64,000 bases of DNA from Gordionus sp. m RMFG-2023 (taxonomy: Eukaryota; Nematomorpha; Gordioida; Chordodea; Parachordodidae). The notes under the pieces are model-generated. The model ran no database searches. It was given only the letters and a program-made list of their open reading frames with translations, and was not told the origin of the DNA. Shown here piece by piece: positions 45,340 to 57,082 of this stretch. Location: the NCBI RefSeq assembly GCF_954871325.1, contig NC_088777.1, positions 22,421,366 through 22,485,365 of the forward strand, read 5' to 3'. Numbering within the stretch: position 1 is the stretch's first letter; each line of letters starts with the position of its first letter. Made by a program: the position numbers and the translations under genes.

Positions 45340-47400
45340 CATGATGAAATCTCACAAGCTCATTTAAATTCAATAACAATTTGGCTTGATAAAAATCTTA
45401 ATATAAATAAAGATACTGAGATATCAACAATTTTGGTAAGCAAACAAATTAACCGTAATCATTATTATCTTAAATCAATATTTGATTTCATGCTATTTCT
45501 CAGCATACAGAAGATACCATTTCGTGGGACTGGTTCAACAAAACTTACTGATGCGGCAAAAGATGAAAACATTATTCTTCTGGACTATTTATAGCAATGT
45601 TTCATACACCATCCAAAAAGATTCTGGATTAAATAAAATTATGAAATACCCAAAAATTCCCAATATACATTATCTCAGATTCAAAAGGAAGTAATATCTG
45701 CTTCTAATATCTCAGATAAATATAACAAAAGTGAGTGCCTTTTTTTGTCTTAAGGCTCATGAGGCAAAAGATGTATAAGTAAAAACTTGAGCATAATTAT
45801 TCGCTATATTTTTTTCTGGAGAAATTCAAGAAAATTTAATAGGAATTATTAATTTACAGTGTCTTTCTACTGAAAGCATCACTGATTGCATTTTAAAGCC
45901 ACTTAATGAGTAAAATATTAATTCAACGAATATAATAAGCCAGGTATATGATGGTGCAAGCGTCATATCTGATCGAAAGGGAGGAGTTCAAATCCTTCAA
46001 AAAAAATTTAATAAAAAAAGCTTTATAATATTGTTATCATTTCTAATTTTTTTAATTTATTTAATGCATTGTATAATTTTTTAGACATTTTAAAGTATCC
46101 TATAAATATACAGGTCATATTTTAAGAAACTTTTTAACCATAAATGGACTGGTCATTTAAAAACATCTCTCATCATTTATGAGAATTTTGATGGGCGAAA
46201 TAGAATCTAGGAAAAAATTCCCTGGAAAATAAATCCCCGTTTTTAAGATATTAAATATTACAAAATTAATAAAATAGGAGAAATAATTCCCTATAAATAT
46301 ATTCACGGAATAAAAATCCTCAAATAAAATATTTAAAAATTTTGAGAAATCAATTCCGGAGAATTATTTTCTAAGAATCATTATTGAGGATTTTTTTCCG
46401 AGGATAAATTTTCCGCTTACCGGAAAAGTATTATTTTACTTTTCTAATAGATCTCTTAACTCAGAGGTTTCCACTCATGATTCAGTCTAAGCTTCTGTTC
46501 TTTTATCTCAATGCGTTAATATAAATTACGTTATATTAGCCATTATGGATATTAATAACAATAGATCCACTAAATAAGTATCTCAGTTAGTAGGAACTAA
46601 TCTGGTGGATGGTAAAAATTATATTGATTCCACGATCAATATAAAAATAAAAGAAGCGATAATTCTTATGATTTGATTAGAATTAAGGCTGAAAAACTTC
46701 AAACAAAATTTAATCTCACCCCCCAAAAATCATCATGGGTATGTAAAATGTCTATACATTTTCAAGATTTTTTAGTCAAGACAAAATTACATTTGATTTT
46801 GAAAAAGACTCCAATTGGAGTTCTTTAAAAAAGAATTATTATGAAATTATTGATAACTTTGTTGATCGTTTTTTAGATAGATTTACACAAGATAATTATA
46901 ATATTATATCATGTTTTAATACATTGTCCTCCCTTGACCCTGATTATTTTATTTTAGATAAAACGGTCCGTTTCATCATGAAATAAAAATAGCAAAAGGA
47001 TTATTAGCTGCAGAAGTTAAAGAAACACATAATTTTGAAAATTTCCTAAATATTATGTACAAAAAAATATCATCTTGCATTTAAAAAATTGTATAAATGC
47101 TATTCGGCAGCCATCATTATTGGAATAACGGCTTCTTGCCTTTCTTTCTTTCTTTCTTTCTTTCTAGGCCTCATTCTTTATACTAAAGAGTTCTATCGAG
47201 CACTAGAGAATCGATGAAAGATCAACGTAAACAAAATTTAGTATTATGGCTTATGAAAAAAGAATAACAAGGAATTTATCTTTTAATTCATTTATGTCAA
47301 AATTTAAAAATAAAAATCATCGTATTATATTAGAGTATTATTTTGTATCTTCATATTATAGATTATTTTGTAATTATATTACATTTACAAACTTTTAATA
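45340..47400 (+). pseudogene. hAT transposase (DUF4371 + hATC), broken
   Basis: Readable parts in order are SIFDFMLFLSIQKIPFRGTG with DENIILLDYL (DUF4371 start) and YDGASVISDRKGGVQI (the GxDGAS region). WTGHLKTSLIIYENFDG and DNFVDRFLDRFTQDNYNIIS follow. The hATC domain begins SAAIIIGITASCLSFF at about 47106 and ends RNLSFNSFMSKFKNKNHRII. In hATC the usual ERSFS segment is replaced by a (CTTT)n microsatellite (about 47143-47165). There are many stops and frame changes. Confidence 0.75.
46208..46447. mobile_element. Possible MULE-derived MITE inside the hAT element
   Basis: The block is rich in CCGGAAAA/TTTTCCG and CCCTGGAAAATAAATCCCC units, like the ends of the two MULEs. It is bounded by AATAGAATC and AATAGATCT, which match at 7 of 9 positions. 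It interrupts the DUF4371 reading after YENFDG. No coding. Confidence 0.5.
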
Positions 47401-47523
47401 AAACAGCAAAGAATTTATATGGATGCTTAATTATTTGTTTTATTTAAAAAAATAGTGCCCTCCTCCAAAGTAAGTATCTGCCCCCCCCAGCTGGAATTTC
47501 CTGGCTACGGCCCTGGCTATGAG

Positions 47524-47900
47524 TAGCTTGAAGCTATGCCAAGTTTAAATTTTCAACTTTATTTTAGTGCCGAGAAACTTCGTATAGCAGCAGGTTAACT
47601 CTTAGGATGCGCAGTTGTTTTTCCTTAGATGTATTATATGTAAAGCGGCAAGTCGAATGGCTACCATTCTCTCCGCCGCGAAATTTAGCAAGGGAAGATG
47701 TATCTAACATCAAACAGTAAATTCCTTATTGATAGTATAACTACTATTCCATTCAAGGAAGGGAAAGAATTAGTTTGGAATTATACTGGCATTTGCAGAC
47801 AGCAACTCTTCGGGAATGTAAAATCTAAATGAAAATGCATTCATTTCCTTTTTTTAACCGACATTATATTTATCATGTTAGTACGACCACTTTAGGGAAT
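47524..47900 (-). other. Unrecognised coding-like fragment, part 2
   Basis: The minus strand reads LDTSSLAKFRGGENGSHSTC and NTSKEKQLRILRVNLLLYEV with breaks. It is the other half of the sequence at 44972-45260, once contiguous before the hAT insertion. I cannot assign it. Confidence 0.3.
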
Positions 47901-48716
47901 TTTGGCCTTGAAGCCATTAAATTTTTAAAATTTTTAGGTCGTAAAATCTCTCAAAATCTGAAGATTCAAATGAATGTTTTCATCTAAAACAGCAAATCTC
48001 AGTAGCAGCATGCAAATCAAATCTAGTCTCCGGTTCAATGCCATTATCTAAAAAATTATTAAATTTTTTTAAACCCTATTTGTTGTTTTTTCTTTAAAAA
48101 TAAAATTTTTAATTATTAAAAAAAAAGAACTTATTTTATATCTTCTAACTAACCATTCTTGACAGATGATCTCATATAAATTTTGACTTGATTGAATTTA
48201 GAAAAATATCTCTCATTTGTGAACACTAAAAGAGGGAAAGTACTTATTATCCATAATCCTATTGTAACGTTTGGTAATGTAAGATTTTATTGGGTACAGA
48301 ACCAATGATTGATACCCTCTTCTCTACCCCCTCTAGTGGGTGCCCTATTACGCAAGCCCTGCTGATACCTTATCAACATCAGTACTATTATATTTAAATA
48401 GTTATTTTATTAAATGGACGTTCCACGATCAACATCAATTTTAAATATATTTAAATTGTCATTGATGTCCTACGGTGATAGTTTTGATTTTATATTTTTA
48501 ATTTCAATGTTGGTTTATTAAATATTAAATGTATTTAATTTTAACAATATAAAATGAAAAACATCATCGTGACACATCAATTTAGAACTGAAGTTGATAA
48601 ACACTCAAAAAGTTATTTCAACTTTAAGATAATTTAAACAGCTGTGTTTTTTAGTCTAGTTTCAAGTATTATACCTTATTCATCACCCTTTCGACTGTGC
48701 ATTGTGTTATATTCGC
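47901..48716. other. No gene seen
   Basis: AT-rich spacer with a poly-A stretch near 48118. No transposon ends or coding signal could be supported. Confidence 0.4.
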
Positions 48717-48906
48717 TTTGTGAATATGTGATCGACGATTGTTAAGTATTAATTTGAATATAAATTATATTTTTATATAATTTGTTAGTTTGTGAATATG
48801 TGATCGACGATTGTTAAGTATTAATTTGAATATAAATTATATTTTTATATAATTTGTTAGTTTGTGAATATGTGATCGACGATTGTTAAGTATTAATTTG
48901 AATATG
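48717..48906. repeat. Tandem repeat, 72-bp unit, 2.6 copies
   Basis: Near-perfect copies start at 48717, 48789 and 48861, each TTTGTGAATATGTGATCGAC onward. The third is cut short after TTAATTTGAATAT. Almost no divergence, so recently formed. Confidence 0.93.
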
Positions 48907-49137
48907 CAGTCTAGGAATTTTTTTTTTATGAACTTGAATAGACTTGTAATTTTAATTATTTTTATGAATACTTGTAATTTTTATGAATTTTTAATACAAT
49001 TGTAATTTTTTGGTTAATGATGCTTGGTACCTTAAGGTACCATCTATCAAATTTGAATTTTGTTCATTTTTCATTTGGATAGGCACTACCAAATATATTT
49101 ATAATATATATTTGAAAAATCGTGATTTTTGGAAAGC

Positions 49138-49330
49138 CTCTATGGCCTAGTAGGCAAGAACTTGGCTTATTTATCCTATGGTCCCGGGTTCGAATCCCGG
49201 GAATGATCATGTTTTTTTTTCCTATTCTAACTTGGTGGTTCCATCCTTGGGGGGATGATATATAGAAGGCCGGACTCGACCACGTGATTCCGTATTAATA
49301 TATTAAATAATAAGGGTCTTATTACATTTT
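49138..49330 (+). mobile_element. tRNA-derived SINE (head with A and B boxes)
   Basis: An A-box-like TGGCCTAGTAGG (49150-49161) and a perfect B box GGTTCGAATCC (49187-49197) are spaced as in RNA polymerase III promoters. The T arm CCCGGGTTCGAATCCCGGG is intact. The acceptor arms do not pair, so it is not a functional tRNA gene. A non-tRNA body follows (GGCCGGACTCGACCACGTG at 49268-49286). The 3' limit and target duplication were not found. Confidence 0.7.
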
Positions 49331-49445
49331 AATAAATTTTGGTCGGTATTTAGCAAATTAGATTGGTATTTAAAATATTTCCATACATTCACTTGGTAGT
49401 AAGCATCATTAACCTAATTTTTTTTGCATATTAAAAAAATGAATC

Positions 49446-49532
49446 CCGGAAAAAAAACCCCGGAAAAATACCCCGGAAAATAAACCCCCGGAAAATAAAC
49501 CCCCAGGAAAAAAAACCCCCAGAATTTTTTTT
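49446..49532. repeat. Left terminal array of MULE copy 2
   Basis: About six units of CCCCGGAAAAAA type (for example CCCCCGGAAAATAAA, CCCCAGGAAAAAAAA). They are oriented opposite to the array at the other end, so together they act as the inverted ends. Confidence 0.88.
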
Positions 49533-49813
49533 CATTTTTATAGAATTTAATTAAGACCTAATAATATAGGCATATTTTTATTTGGCCTACTCTTCATAAA
49601 AAAATGCTTAAATAAGAAAAACTGATGTTTAGATTGGTACTGGGAAAAAATGCCTCAGTAAAATAACTATGTATTGTAAAAAAAATTTGCTATAGTAAAA
49701 ATACAATCTTTAAATATGATATTAAATAGACTAAATTTGACAAAATAAGAAATGTTTATTTTATTGGTAAATCATGATTATGTATATACAAATTTTATAA
49801 TTTATAATAATAA

Positions 49814-50921
49814 TTATATGGGTTGACATCGAATATTGAAGGAAATCGCTCTTATAAAATCTGGAAGGCTTCGCACCCCATCACGGTATTCTTCGCAAAG
49901 TTTCTTTAGCCGAATCTGGTTGTTAGAACTCTGCGATTTTGTTTTCGATGTCCAACTACCTATGCGCCATCTTTCAAGTTTGGTTTCATCGGCAGCCACC
50001 TCGCATTTCATTTTTTTAATGAGTACTCAGATTGATGTGTGTTTATTCCCAACTAGAGACGATGATTCCAACCTTTGCATTGATTATTTGTTCGTTCTTC
50101 ATCTGAGAGAGTGCTCTGATTCACGTGGTTTCTGGAGGAAATCGAGGCTCAATTCGACGTGTTTGGGATTGAGAATTGCTTCTTATGACCTCCCTTGATA
50201 CTCCATTGACATAATTTTTATCGAAATAATCAAGAATATCCTTACCATTGCTCGGAGTAACCGATCTCAGGAATGTCATTGCATTGCCCATATCACATAA
50301 CGGAAATGCTAAGCCGTCCATCATACCACAAAAAAAACTTAGTTTCATCGGTCCTGTATATACCACTCTGTCCTATTAAATATTAGATTCAAGGAATCAT
50401 CTGTTGCGAACATTATTATGCGTTCTTCAGCTTGTGGGCCATTATCAAATAATAAAAATCGTTTTGAGTTCTGGGAGCCACAATTTGCCCAATCACCTAT
50501 AATATTTAAATTTTTATGAAAATATAATTATATTTAAACTAATACCTTCAATAACTAGGTCTTCCAAATTCTCAAGATTTGAAGGGTGTTGCATTGCTTT
50601 GTGATTCCTTAGAGTTCTTTTTATAGAATCTTCTGATAACATATGCGACTGAACTCTTTGGTCTAATTTTACAATTTCCTCTGCATAAATTTGAAGAGGT
50701 TTTGCCAAAGAGTCTGCACATCGCTTCTTCATGTTAGCAATGGATTTCATTGCTACTAGTCCATCAATATTTGATGGATGATTATGAGCTGTATCAAGAA
50801 CCGGGTCTTGATTATCGAGTGTTGAAAAAAGTATTGCTCGGCATTTAAAAGAGAATATGAATAAAATATTTTTGTAAATTAAAATTTTTTTTTTGTCTTT
50901 ATATACGGCATAAAGATCCAA
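49814..50921 (-). pseudogene. MULE transposase remnant with FLYWCH-like N-terminus
   Basis: Exon 1 (50921-50546) reads KCRAILFSTLDNQDPVLDTA then HNHPSNIDGLVAMKSIANMK, which is a FLYWCH-type zinc-binding pattern (C...HNH) followed by the usual helical region. A 49-bp intron (50545-50497) ends it in phase 1. Exon 2 continues GDWANCGSQNSKRFLLFDNG, RIIMFATDDSLNLIFNRTEW, then jumps directly to GLAFPLCDMGNAMTFLRSV. The DDE core between is missing. The C-terminal part reads KLCEEYRDGVRSLPDFIRAI. Frame changes lie near 50345 and 50100. Non-functional. Confidence 0.78.
50497..50545 (-). other. 49-bp spliceosomal intron in the MULE transposase
   Basis: On the minus strand the sequence is GAAG|GTATTAG...ATTATAG|GTGAT. 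The border obeys GT-AG. Removing it makes LVIE-G-DWANCGS continuous in frame, matching the FLYWCH-to-core linker of MULE proteins. Confidence 0.85.
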
Positions 50922-51015
50922 ATTATTATTGTTTAATTTTATAAATAAATACCAATTATAGCGTTTTTAATTGATAAACAATTTTTATTCTTTTGATTAA
51001 AAATACATTTTAAAA

Positions 51016-51238
51016 CTTTTTTCCGGGGGTTTTATTTCCTTGGAGTTTTTTTCCGGGGGTTTTATTTCCTGGGGGTTTTTTTCCGGGATTTTTTTTTCCT
51101 GGGGGTTTATTTTCCGGGGGTTTTTTTTCCTGGGGGTTTATTTTCCGGGGGTTTTTTTCCTGGGGGTTTATTTTCCGGGGATTTTTTTTCCGGGGGTTTT
51201 TTTCCGGGGTTTTTTTTCCAGGGGTTTTTTTTCCTATT
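51016..51238. repeat. Right terminal array of MULE copy 2
   Basis: About fifteen units of the form TTTTTTCCGGGGG or TTTCCTGGGGG, 13-17 bp each. The frame of 72 codons over it (Phe/Gly-rich) is an artefact of the repeat. Confidence 0.9.
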
Positions 51239-51251
51239 ACCTAAAAAAATG

Positions 51252-52442
51252 TATATAAATGAAAAAATTTTAAAATAAAAGTTAGTGTATGGTTTTATAA
51301 TTAAAGAAATTTATTTTTGTGGTATAAAATTCAAGATTTGGTTTCGTAAGATTATTAATCGAATTATTAATTTTTTATATATTCTTTTTTATTAAAACTA
51401 GGTTCCATTAAATTCATTAAAGTCTCTTCCACGAGCCTTCGACAATTTTATTACAATTCATATAAGGAATTGTAACACATTGATCGGATGTAATAAGTTT
51501 AATATTTCCCTTTTTAACTTAATTTAATTATTCATATATTTTATTCTTTATACCTTTGATGGGAACTATGCATTTTTGAAGCCATCATATTAAAATCATA
51601 TTTCTGCTACTAGAGCTAGCTATTTCGCCGAAAACCAACAAAATATTAAAATTAAATATTTTAATTATTCCAATTTTTGCTACACAAGTTATATAATATT
51701 TATATTTAAAATAGGAGTTAATCATATATGATATTTATTATTTTTTATACCAAAGTTAAAATTTAAAAAAATAAAAGCTATAAAATTATTAAATTTGATG
51801 ATTCATATTTAATTAGATGGGTACAATCAATGCACCGTTCTCACTTATTCAATCATTTAATAATATTGCCCCGCTTTCTAGAGGTGGTATTTATATACCA
51901 CTTATTTATTTTAAATATTGTTGAAAAATTTAAATTATATTTTATTTATATAGACAAAAATAAAACTTTTTTCTGTAACCGACAATTTCTTACGTGCCTC
52001 AAAAAGTGGTACAAAAAAATATCTTTATTCCTTTTTATTTTCGCACAAAAAAGTAACTTTATTTCTCTAACTTCAAATTCTCTTTTATTTATAATATTTT
52101 TTAAATCAATTCTTGGAATATAATATTTATATCGATAATAATACTTCATAAAATTGCTATCTATAAATATAATTGTAAAAAAAATACGATGTGGATATTT
52201 CTTACAAAAAAATTAGGAAGGGAAGGCTCAAAATAGATATTCACAACCCTGTTTTCCAAAAATTAAATAGAAATCTATGACATTAGTTATACCATAGAAG
52301 TTATTAATTTAAAAGGTTGGCCTACTGATTTCAAAAAATCATATTATGTTATAAACAAGGACAATACATCTTGACATATTAATCAAACAGCCCAATAGAC
52401 AAAAATAGATAGAAGTTTAAAAATATAAAAATTGATTCTGTA
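51252..52442. other. No gene seen; AT-rich spacer
   Basis: Two overlapping frames on opposite strands (51830-52123 plus, 52149-51946 minus) have low-complexity Phe/Ile/Lys composition and no motif. No transposon ends found. Confidence 0.45.
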
Positions 52443-53036
52443 CAGTCTGTCCTTAGATTTGACTTAAGGAGGGGGGGGGGGGTGGATAGGTACAGATTTT
52501 TCCCAATTTTTTAAGGTTTGTAGAGGGTAGGCATTTAAGAGGGGTAGGCTAGAGGTAGTATAAATTTATTGGGATTATATTTTCAGATAAAATAGGGCAA
52601 AATATATTTCCATAAAAAATTATTCAATACTTTCATTATAGACCTGCTATAATAATACAATGATATTGCTAAAATCGACTAAATTTAGATATTGCATACA
52701 TTTATAGTCATTTTTTTAAAACAAAACTTATTTCTGGATAATTTTCTGCTATCTATTCAAATGTAATTTAAAAGGATTGGTCTATCAGCAAACTGTTATT
52801 CATGTATAGTATAATAATGCATTGTATTCATTGAGGGGTTTAATAATCATTCATGTTATGTTCTAAATAATAACTCGTTTACATTCACATTTTTATAGTT
52901 GGTAATAGGGTATTGATAATTTTAAAATATATGAAGTGGGTACTATTATAAATAAAAACGTGAAATTCAGAGCAAAAATATTTAAAGGGTATGTATAGGT
53001 TTGGGGAAAAGGGGGGGGGGGGAGGGTTGTTGGAAC
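52443..53036. mobile_element. Diverged relative of the 2758-3291 MITE
   Basis: It shares a series of blocks with that MITE: GGGGGTAGG-like G-rich start, ATTTTCAGATAAAATAGGGCAAAAT, TATTCAATA...CATTATAG, and a G-rich right part. The ends are unclear. G-runs lie at 52471-52482 and 53009-53022. Confidence 0.55.
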
Positions 53037-53883
53037 CGGTTTGATTGCTGTGGTTCTGGAATTTAAGGAAATTCTGGATTTTGAATTTGCTTCAATTCTG
53101 GATCCAAAATCTGATTTGATTTATAATTTTATATCATCCCATTTTATTTAATGTTAAAATGATAGCTCATAATTAGATATATGAAGCTTCATTTTTTATA
53201 TATGCTCGCATTTATTATTTAAATTTAGAGGTTTGGATTATAAAACTGTTCAATAAAAAAACTATATAATATCCCAGGGGGGTTATAGCTTAACAAAGTT
53301 TTTCGCAATATATCCAGTAAATGAAAAACTTCTATCGAAATCTAAAAATTATTCAATCACGTTAAGTTATGGTTTCTCTAGCATATATGTATAATTTATA
53401 CAAATTATTAATCATAACAACATCTTAATAAAACAATCATAAACATCCTAATTCCATTTCACAATCCTCGGTAATCATTCTCGAACTTTCCTCAATCTCC
53501 AAAACCAAATGATGTGGATTAATGATGTCTGTCAATCACCGTCTTTAGTAGCTAATTACTACATCTCTCCAGCACCTCCTTTTTCCTATCCAGAACATTC
53601 TCGTGCAGTGGCAAACCTTGGATGGTCCTAAAGGCGTTAAACTAATGGTTTTCGAGGATCTCGTTATCGCTCTAGGACAGATCGCGGTCACGATAACTAA
53701 TTCTGCGCCCATAATTGTCACCAATCGTACCCAGGTGGACAGTCCACAAGGCGTTAAAAGTTAAACTATAACGATTCTAACACAATTCGTTATCGCTTGA
53801 ACTACCATGAGGCACTGTAACCACCCCCCACCAATTCCCTCTTAATCCCACTCCTCCTCTATTATTAACTGAGTAGTCATCAT
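53037..53883. other. Unassigned; GC-richer patch without gene
   Basis: The stretch 53560-53860 is less AT-rich, with two alike pieces (CTAAAGGCGTTAAACTA and CAAGGCGTTAAAAGTTAAACTA, each followed by a CGTTATCGCT-like motif). It may be a duplicated short element. I cannot name it. Confidence 0.35.
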
Positions 53884-54080
53884 TAGTGTTGTTAATTTTA
53901 TGGGTCAAAACTCTAGCAAGGTTTGAGCCGAAAAAACGACCTTAAACCCAAGCTAAACCATTTAGCCATATATCAGACCCGACCAAATGGGCCTCATGAG
54001 CCGATTCATCGGATCGGCTTTCTAGGACGTCCTAGGGCTCGGCTTGTTGGGTTGGCCCGATGGATCGGCTGACTGGATAA
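53884..54080 (+). mobile_element. Partial copy of the TAGTGTTGTT foldback MITE family
   Basis: TAGTGTTGTTAATTTTATGG at 53884 resembles the left end of the 26186-26408 MITE, and several GAGCCGA/GGCTC motifs follow. No right end or duplication is visible. Confidence 0.35.
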
Positions 54081-54109
54081 ACAAATATAGAAAATTGAAC
54101 TAGTTTGTT

Positions 54110-55074
54110 TTAATCCGGGTTTAGAGGTTTTGATATTAGAAAGATGTTCTAAAATCTTTGGTTCTTATTAAATTGGCACTGCCATTATATTTTATTCCAC
54201 GAAGAAACAAAGAATTTTTTAAAGCTTTATTTTAATTAAAATTTTTTGATAGAAGTTCTAAAACCATTGGAATAAATTGGCACGGGTTATATTATGAAAT
54301 ATTTTTAAAACTATGCTTTAAGCCTAGTTAAAAGTTTTTGATATACTAGAAAGAAATTCTGAAATCATTGTGTCTAGTAAAAAATTGACACTGCCATTAT
54401 ATTCCACTCCAAGAAAAAATCTATGAAAATTTTTAAAACATTATCTTAAGCCTAGTTAATAGTTTTTGATACTAGAAAGATGTTCTAAAACCGCTGGATC
54501 TAGTAATAAATTGGCACTGACATTAAATTTTAGTTCACAAAAAAAATTATGAAAATTTTTTAAAACTTGTGTTAAGCTTTGTTAATTACTAGGTGTTCTA
54601 AAACCTTTGGGTCCAGTAATATATTGGTGCTGCTATCATATTTTACTCCAAGAGGAAAAAAATTATGAAAATTTTTGAAAATAAAACTTTGTTAAAGTTT
54701 TTGATACTTGAAAGATGTTCTAAAACATTTGGGTGCATTAAGAAATTTCTAGCGCCATTGTTTTTAACCCATGCATATAATGTAGAATTACAAAAAATAT
54801 ATATTTATGTGTTGAGCCCAGTAAAGGGTTTATGATATTGGAAAGAAGTTCGAAAACCATTAGGGCTAGTACTAAATTCACACTGATATTCTATTTCGTT
54901 TATGAGGAAAATTAAAATATGAAAAATTTTAAGAACTTTATGAGGCTAATTAAAAGTTTTTGATATTAAAAAAATTTTCTAAAACCTATGGTATCATAGA
55001 GAGATTTCTTAGCCATTATTTTTTATAATTCCTTGCGTTAAATGTTAAATATATTTATGTTTTGAGCCCAGTAG
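54110..55074. repeat. Satellite array, units of about 105-130 bp
   Basis: About eight diverged units share the anchors GAAAGATGTTCTAAAA, ATTGGCACTGCCATTATATT and TAGTTAAAAGTTTTTGATA. The array continues as about two more units at 57083-57340, on the far side of an hAT insertion. Confidence 0.85.
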
Positions 55075-57082
55075 CAGGAGCGTCGCTGGCCTTTACAATC
55101 TAAGGGGGCTCAACTAATAATTTTTATGGGGGGCTTCGCCCCCCATTTTCCTAATTTGCGAGACTTTGGCCGGGTTTTATATAAATATATTTTACTTTTT
55201 TAAAATTTGATAACTCTAAACAATTATTCTGAATTTCATATTTTGTCATTTATTATATTTTGCATACAAAATAAACTAACATATAAATAATTAAAACAAT
55301 ACAAGATATATTTAAAAATAATATTTTTTAATATAAAATCTATTTATTACAGTATAAAATATCGATGGTTGATATAAAAAAATTTGCGTTTAAAGAATTA
55401 CAAGTGATAAAAAAGGTTAATTATTTCATACATATGCCTCAATTGATAATGGTTTTTAAAAACCACATAAGGCTATATAATTCTAGACAACTTACATTGA
55501 CAAAAGGTCATGAAACTAATATAAATCTCTGTTACCATTTTAGACAATGTTTTATAGAATGGACTAATAAGAAAAAATTTATAGCCCTTACCAAATTAAC
55601 AATTCTTGAAAAGAATATAAACGACCAATCCAAATCATAAAACTATATGGTAGTTAGAGCTTCATCTTAGATGACATGATGGAAGCTAGATAAGTAATCG
55701 AGAAAATTAAATTTCTAAAAGATTATCTTCCATTTTTAATGATATATAAACGAATACACAGTTGACCATGATTGCATATCTAAAATATGCAATCATATGT
55801 TCTTAGCAACTCTAGTAATAATCTTAAATTACATAGCCACACAAATAATAGATGCTGGTTAATTTAAGTCATAGCCATGACACTCACGATGGTAACCCAT
55901 ATCTGAATTTATTATGTTAGAATTGATGAAACAAAAACACTAAAAATCTTTGGAAGAAATTATGCAAATATATTAAAGCCTTGAGTTATTTATACCGCAA
56001 GGATGACATATTAGAAATGAAACATTTTGAAACTATAAAATAAGAACCAGAGTGATATCATGAAAACAATTAAAATTTTATATATTAATGTCGCACCATC
56101 TCTAGTTGGTATATTATATCTTAATAATAGTAGTTTGTAATAATATATATTCATATTAAAAATTTAACTCAAAACTGTTTTTCAAAGAAGAAAAATAGCT
56201 TTCCTATAAACACGTAAATAAAGAGAAGAAAAGATATCTAATTTATTACATCCATTGTGGGATGAATAATAAAATGTTTAATTATAATAATTATTAAATA
56301 AATAGATGGCGTTAAATAGTTGAATGCAAATTGTTACTTATATTTATTATCAAAAGCATTGATTAAAAATTTTAAAAATATTAATAATATATTATATAAC
56401 TGTCAAATACGTCTGCAAAAGTGACATTTTACCTAGTATTTTATAAATAATTATATATAATAGAAAATTATAAACTATATGTCTACTTACTTTTTATAAA
56501 TAAATCTCTTATACTTATTTGGATTTGGACTTGGACCTTGAAAATAATTTTAAAAAGAGACATGATAATTAAATTTAATAATCAATAATAAAATAGTTGA
56601 TTAGTGATGTTAAACTTGGCTAATTACATTTAAATTTGTTAATTTTCAATTAATAAATGATTATATTAATTTAATTAGGGTTATATAATAATTTAAATAA
56701 TAAAACTCAATTAAGATTTAACTGTGTTAATGCTAAAATAATATTTAGTGAGTGATATCGATATATTTTTAACACATAATTTGATTGCAAGCTGGTATAG
56801 TGAAAATATAATTTATATGTATTAATCTAATCTAATAATTTAAATAGTATTAATTAATAAAAATTTAGATAGTCTTATTAATTTTTAAATAATAAAATTA
56901 AATCTATATATTACTCAATAGAATTATAAAAGAAATTGTTCAGGGAGCAATTAAAACAATTTATTTTTTCAAGGGGATATTAAGGAGTCATTAAAAAAAA
57001 AATTTTTGCTTAAGGGGGCTATTCAAATTTTTCAGGAGGATAGAGCCCCTGCGCGCCACCCCCCCCCCTAGTGACGCCACTG
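55075..57082. mobile_element. hAT-type element (2008 bp) inserted in the satellite
   Basis: The left end CAGGAGCGTCGCTGG and right end AGTGACGCCACTG pair imperfectly. The 8-bp duplication CCCAGTAG is exact (55067-55074 and 57083-57090). A block of about 270 bp (56255-56520) is shared with the element at 29366-30547, and one TTCG-loop hairpin (55128-55144) is of the same design. The only frame, 55365-55640 (91 codons), has no recognisable motif. Probably non-autonomous. Confidence 0.92.

Larger units (their letters stand above)
45261..47515 (+). mobile_element. hAT transposon (2255 bp) with decayed DUF4371 transposase
   Basis: It starts CAGGGTTGTAGCTACAGG and ends CTGGCTACGGCCCTG, and the ends pair in reverse. 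The 8-bp duplication GCTATGAG is exact (45253-45260 and 47516-47523). The plus strand encodes a broken ZMYM1/DUF4371-type transposase. A smaller element (about 46208-46447) is nested inside. Ends and duplication are crisp, so the insertion itself is not very old despite the coding decay. Confidence 0.92.
49442..51242 (-). mobile_element. MULE-type DNA transposon, copy 2 (1801 bp)
   Basis: The exact 9-bp duplication AAAAAAATG (49433-49441 and 51243-51251) has the length typical of Mutator-like elements. The ends are not simple inverted repeats but oppositely oriented arrays of CCCCCGGAAAA-type units, about 90 bp on the left and 220 bp on the right. Inside, on the minus strand, lies a two-exon transposase remnant. 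Copy 1 (42972-44123) shares the ends, the sub-terminal CTAATAATAT block and the coding remnant. Confidence 0.9.

Noticed and set aside
49138-49215. Functional tRNA gene
   Set aside because: The A and B boxes and T arm are good but the acceptor stem does not pair and a non-tRNA body follows. A SINE head explains it better.
51040-51258. 72-codon Phe/Gly-rich frame, superficially a membrane protein
   Set aside because: It is the translation of the iterated MULE end (TTTTTTCCGGGGG units) and has no independent support.
55365-55640. 91-codon frame inside the 2008-bp hAT element as a transposase
   Set aside because: No hATC, zinc-finger or DDE-like motif is visible. It is left as an unassigned frame of a probably non-autonomous element.
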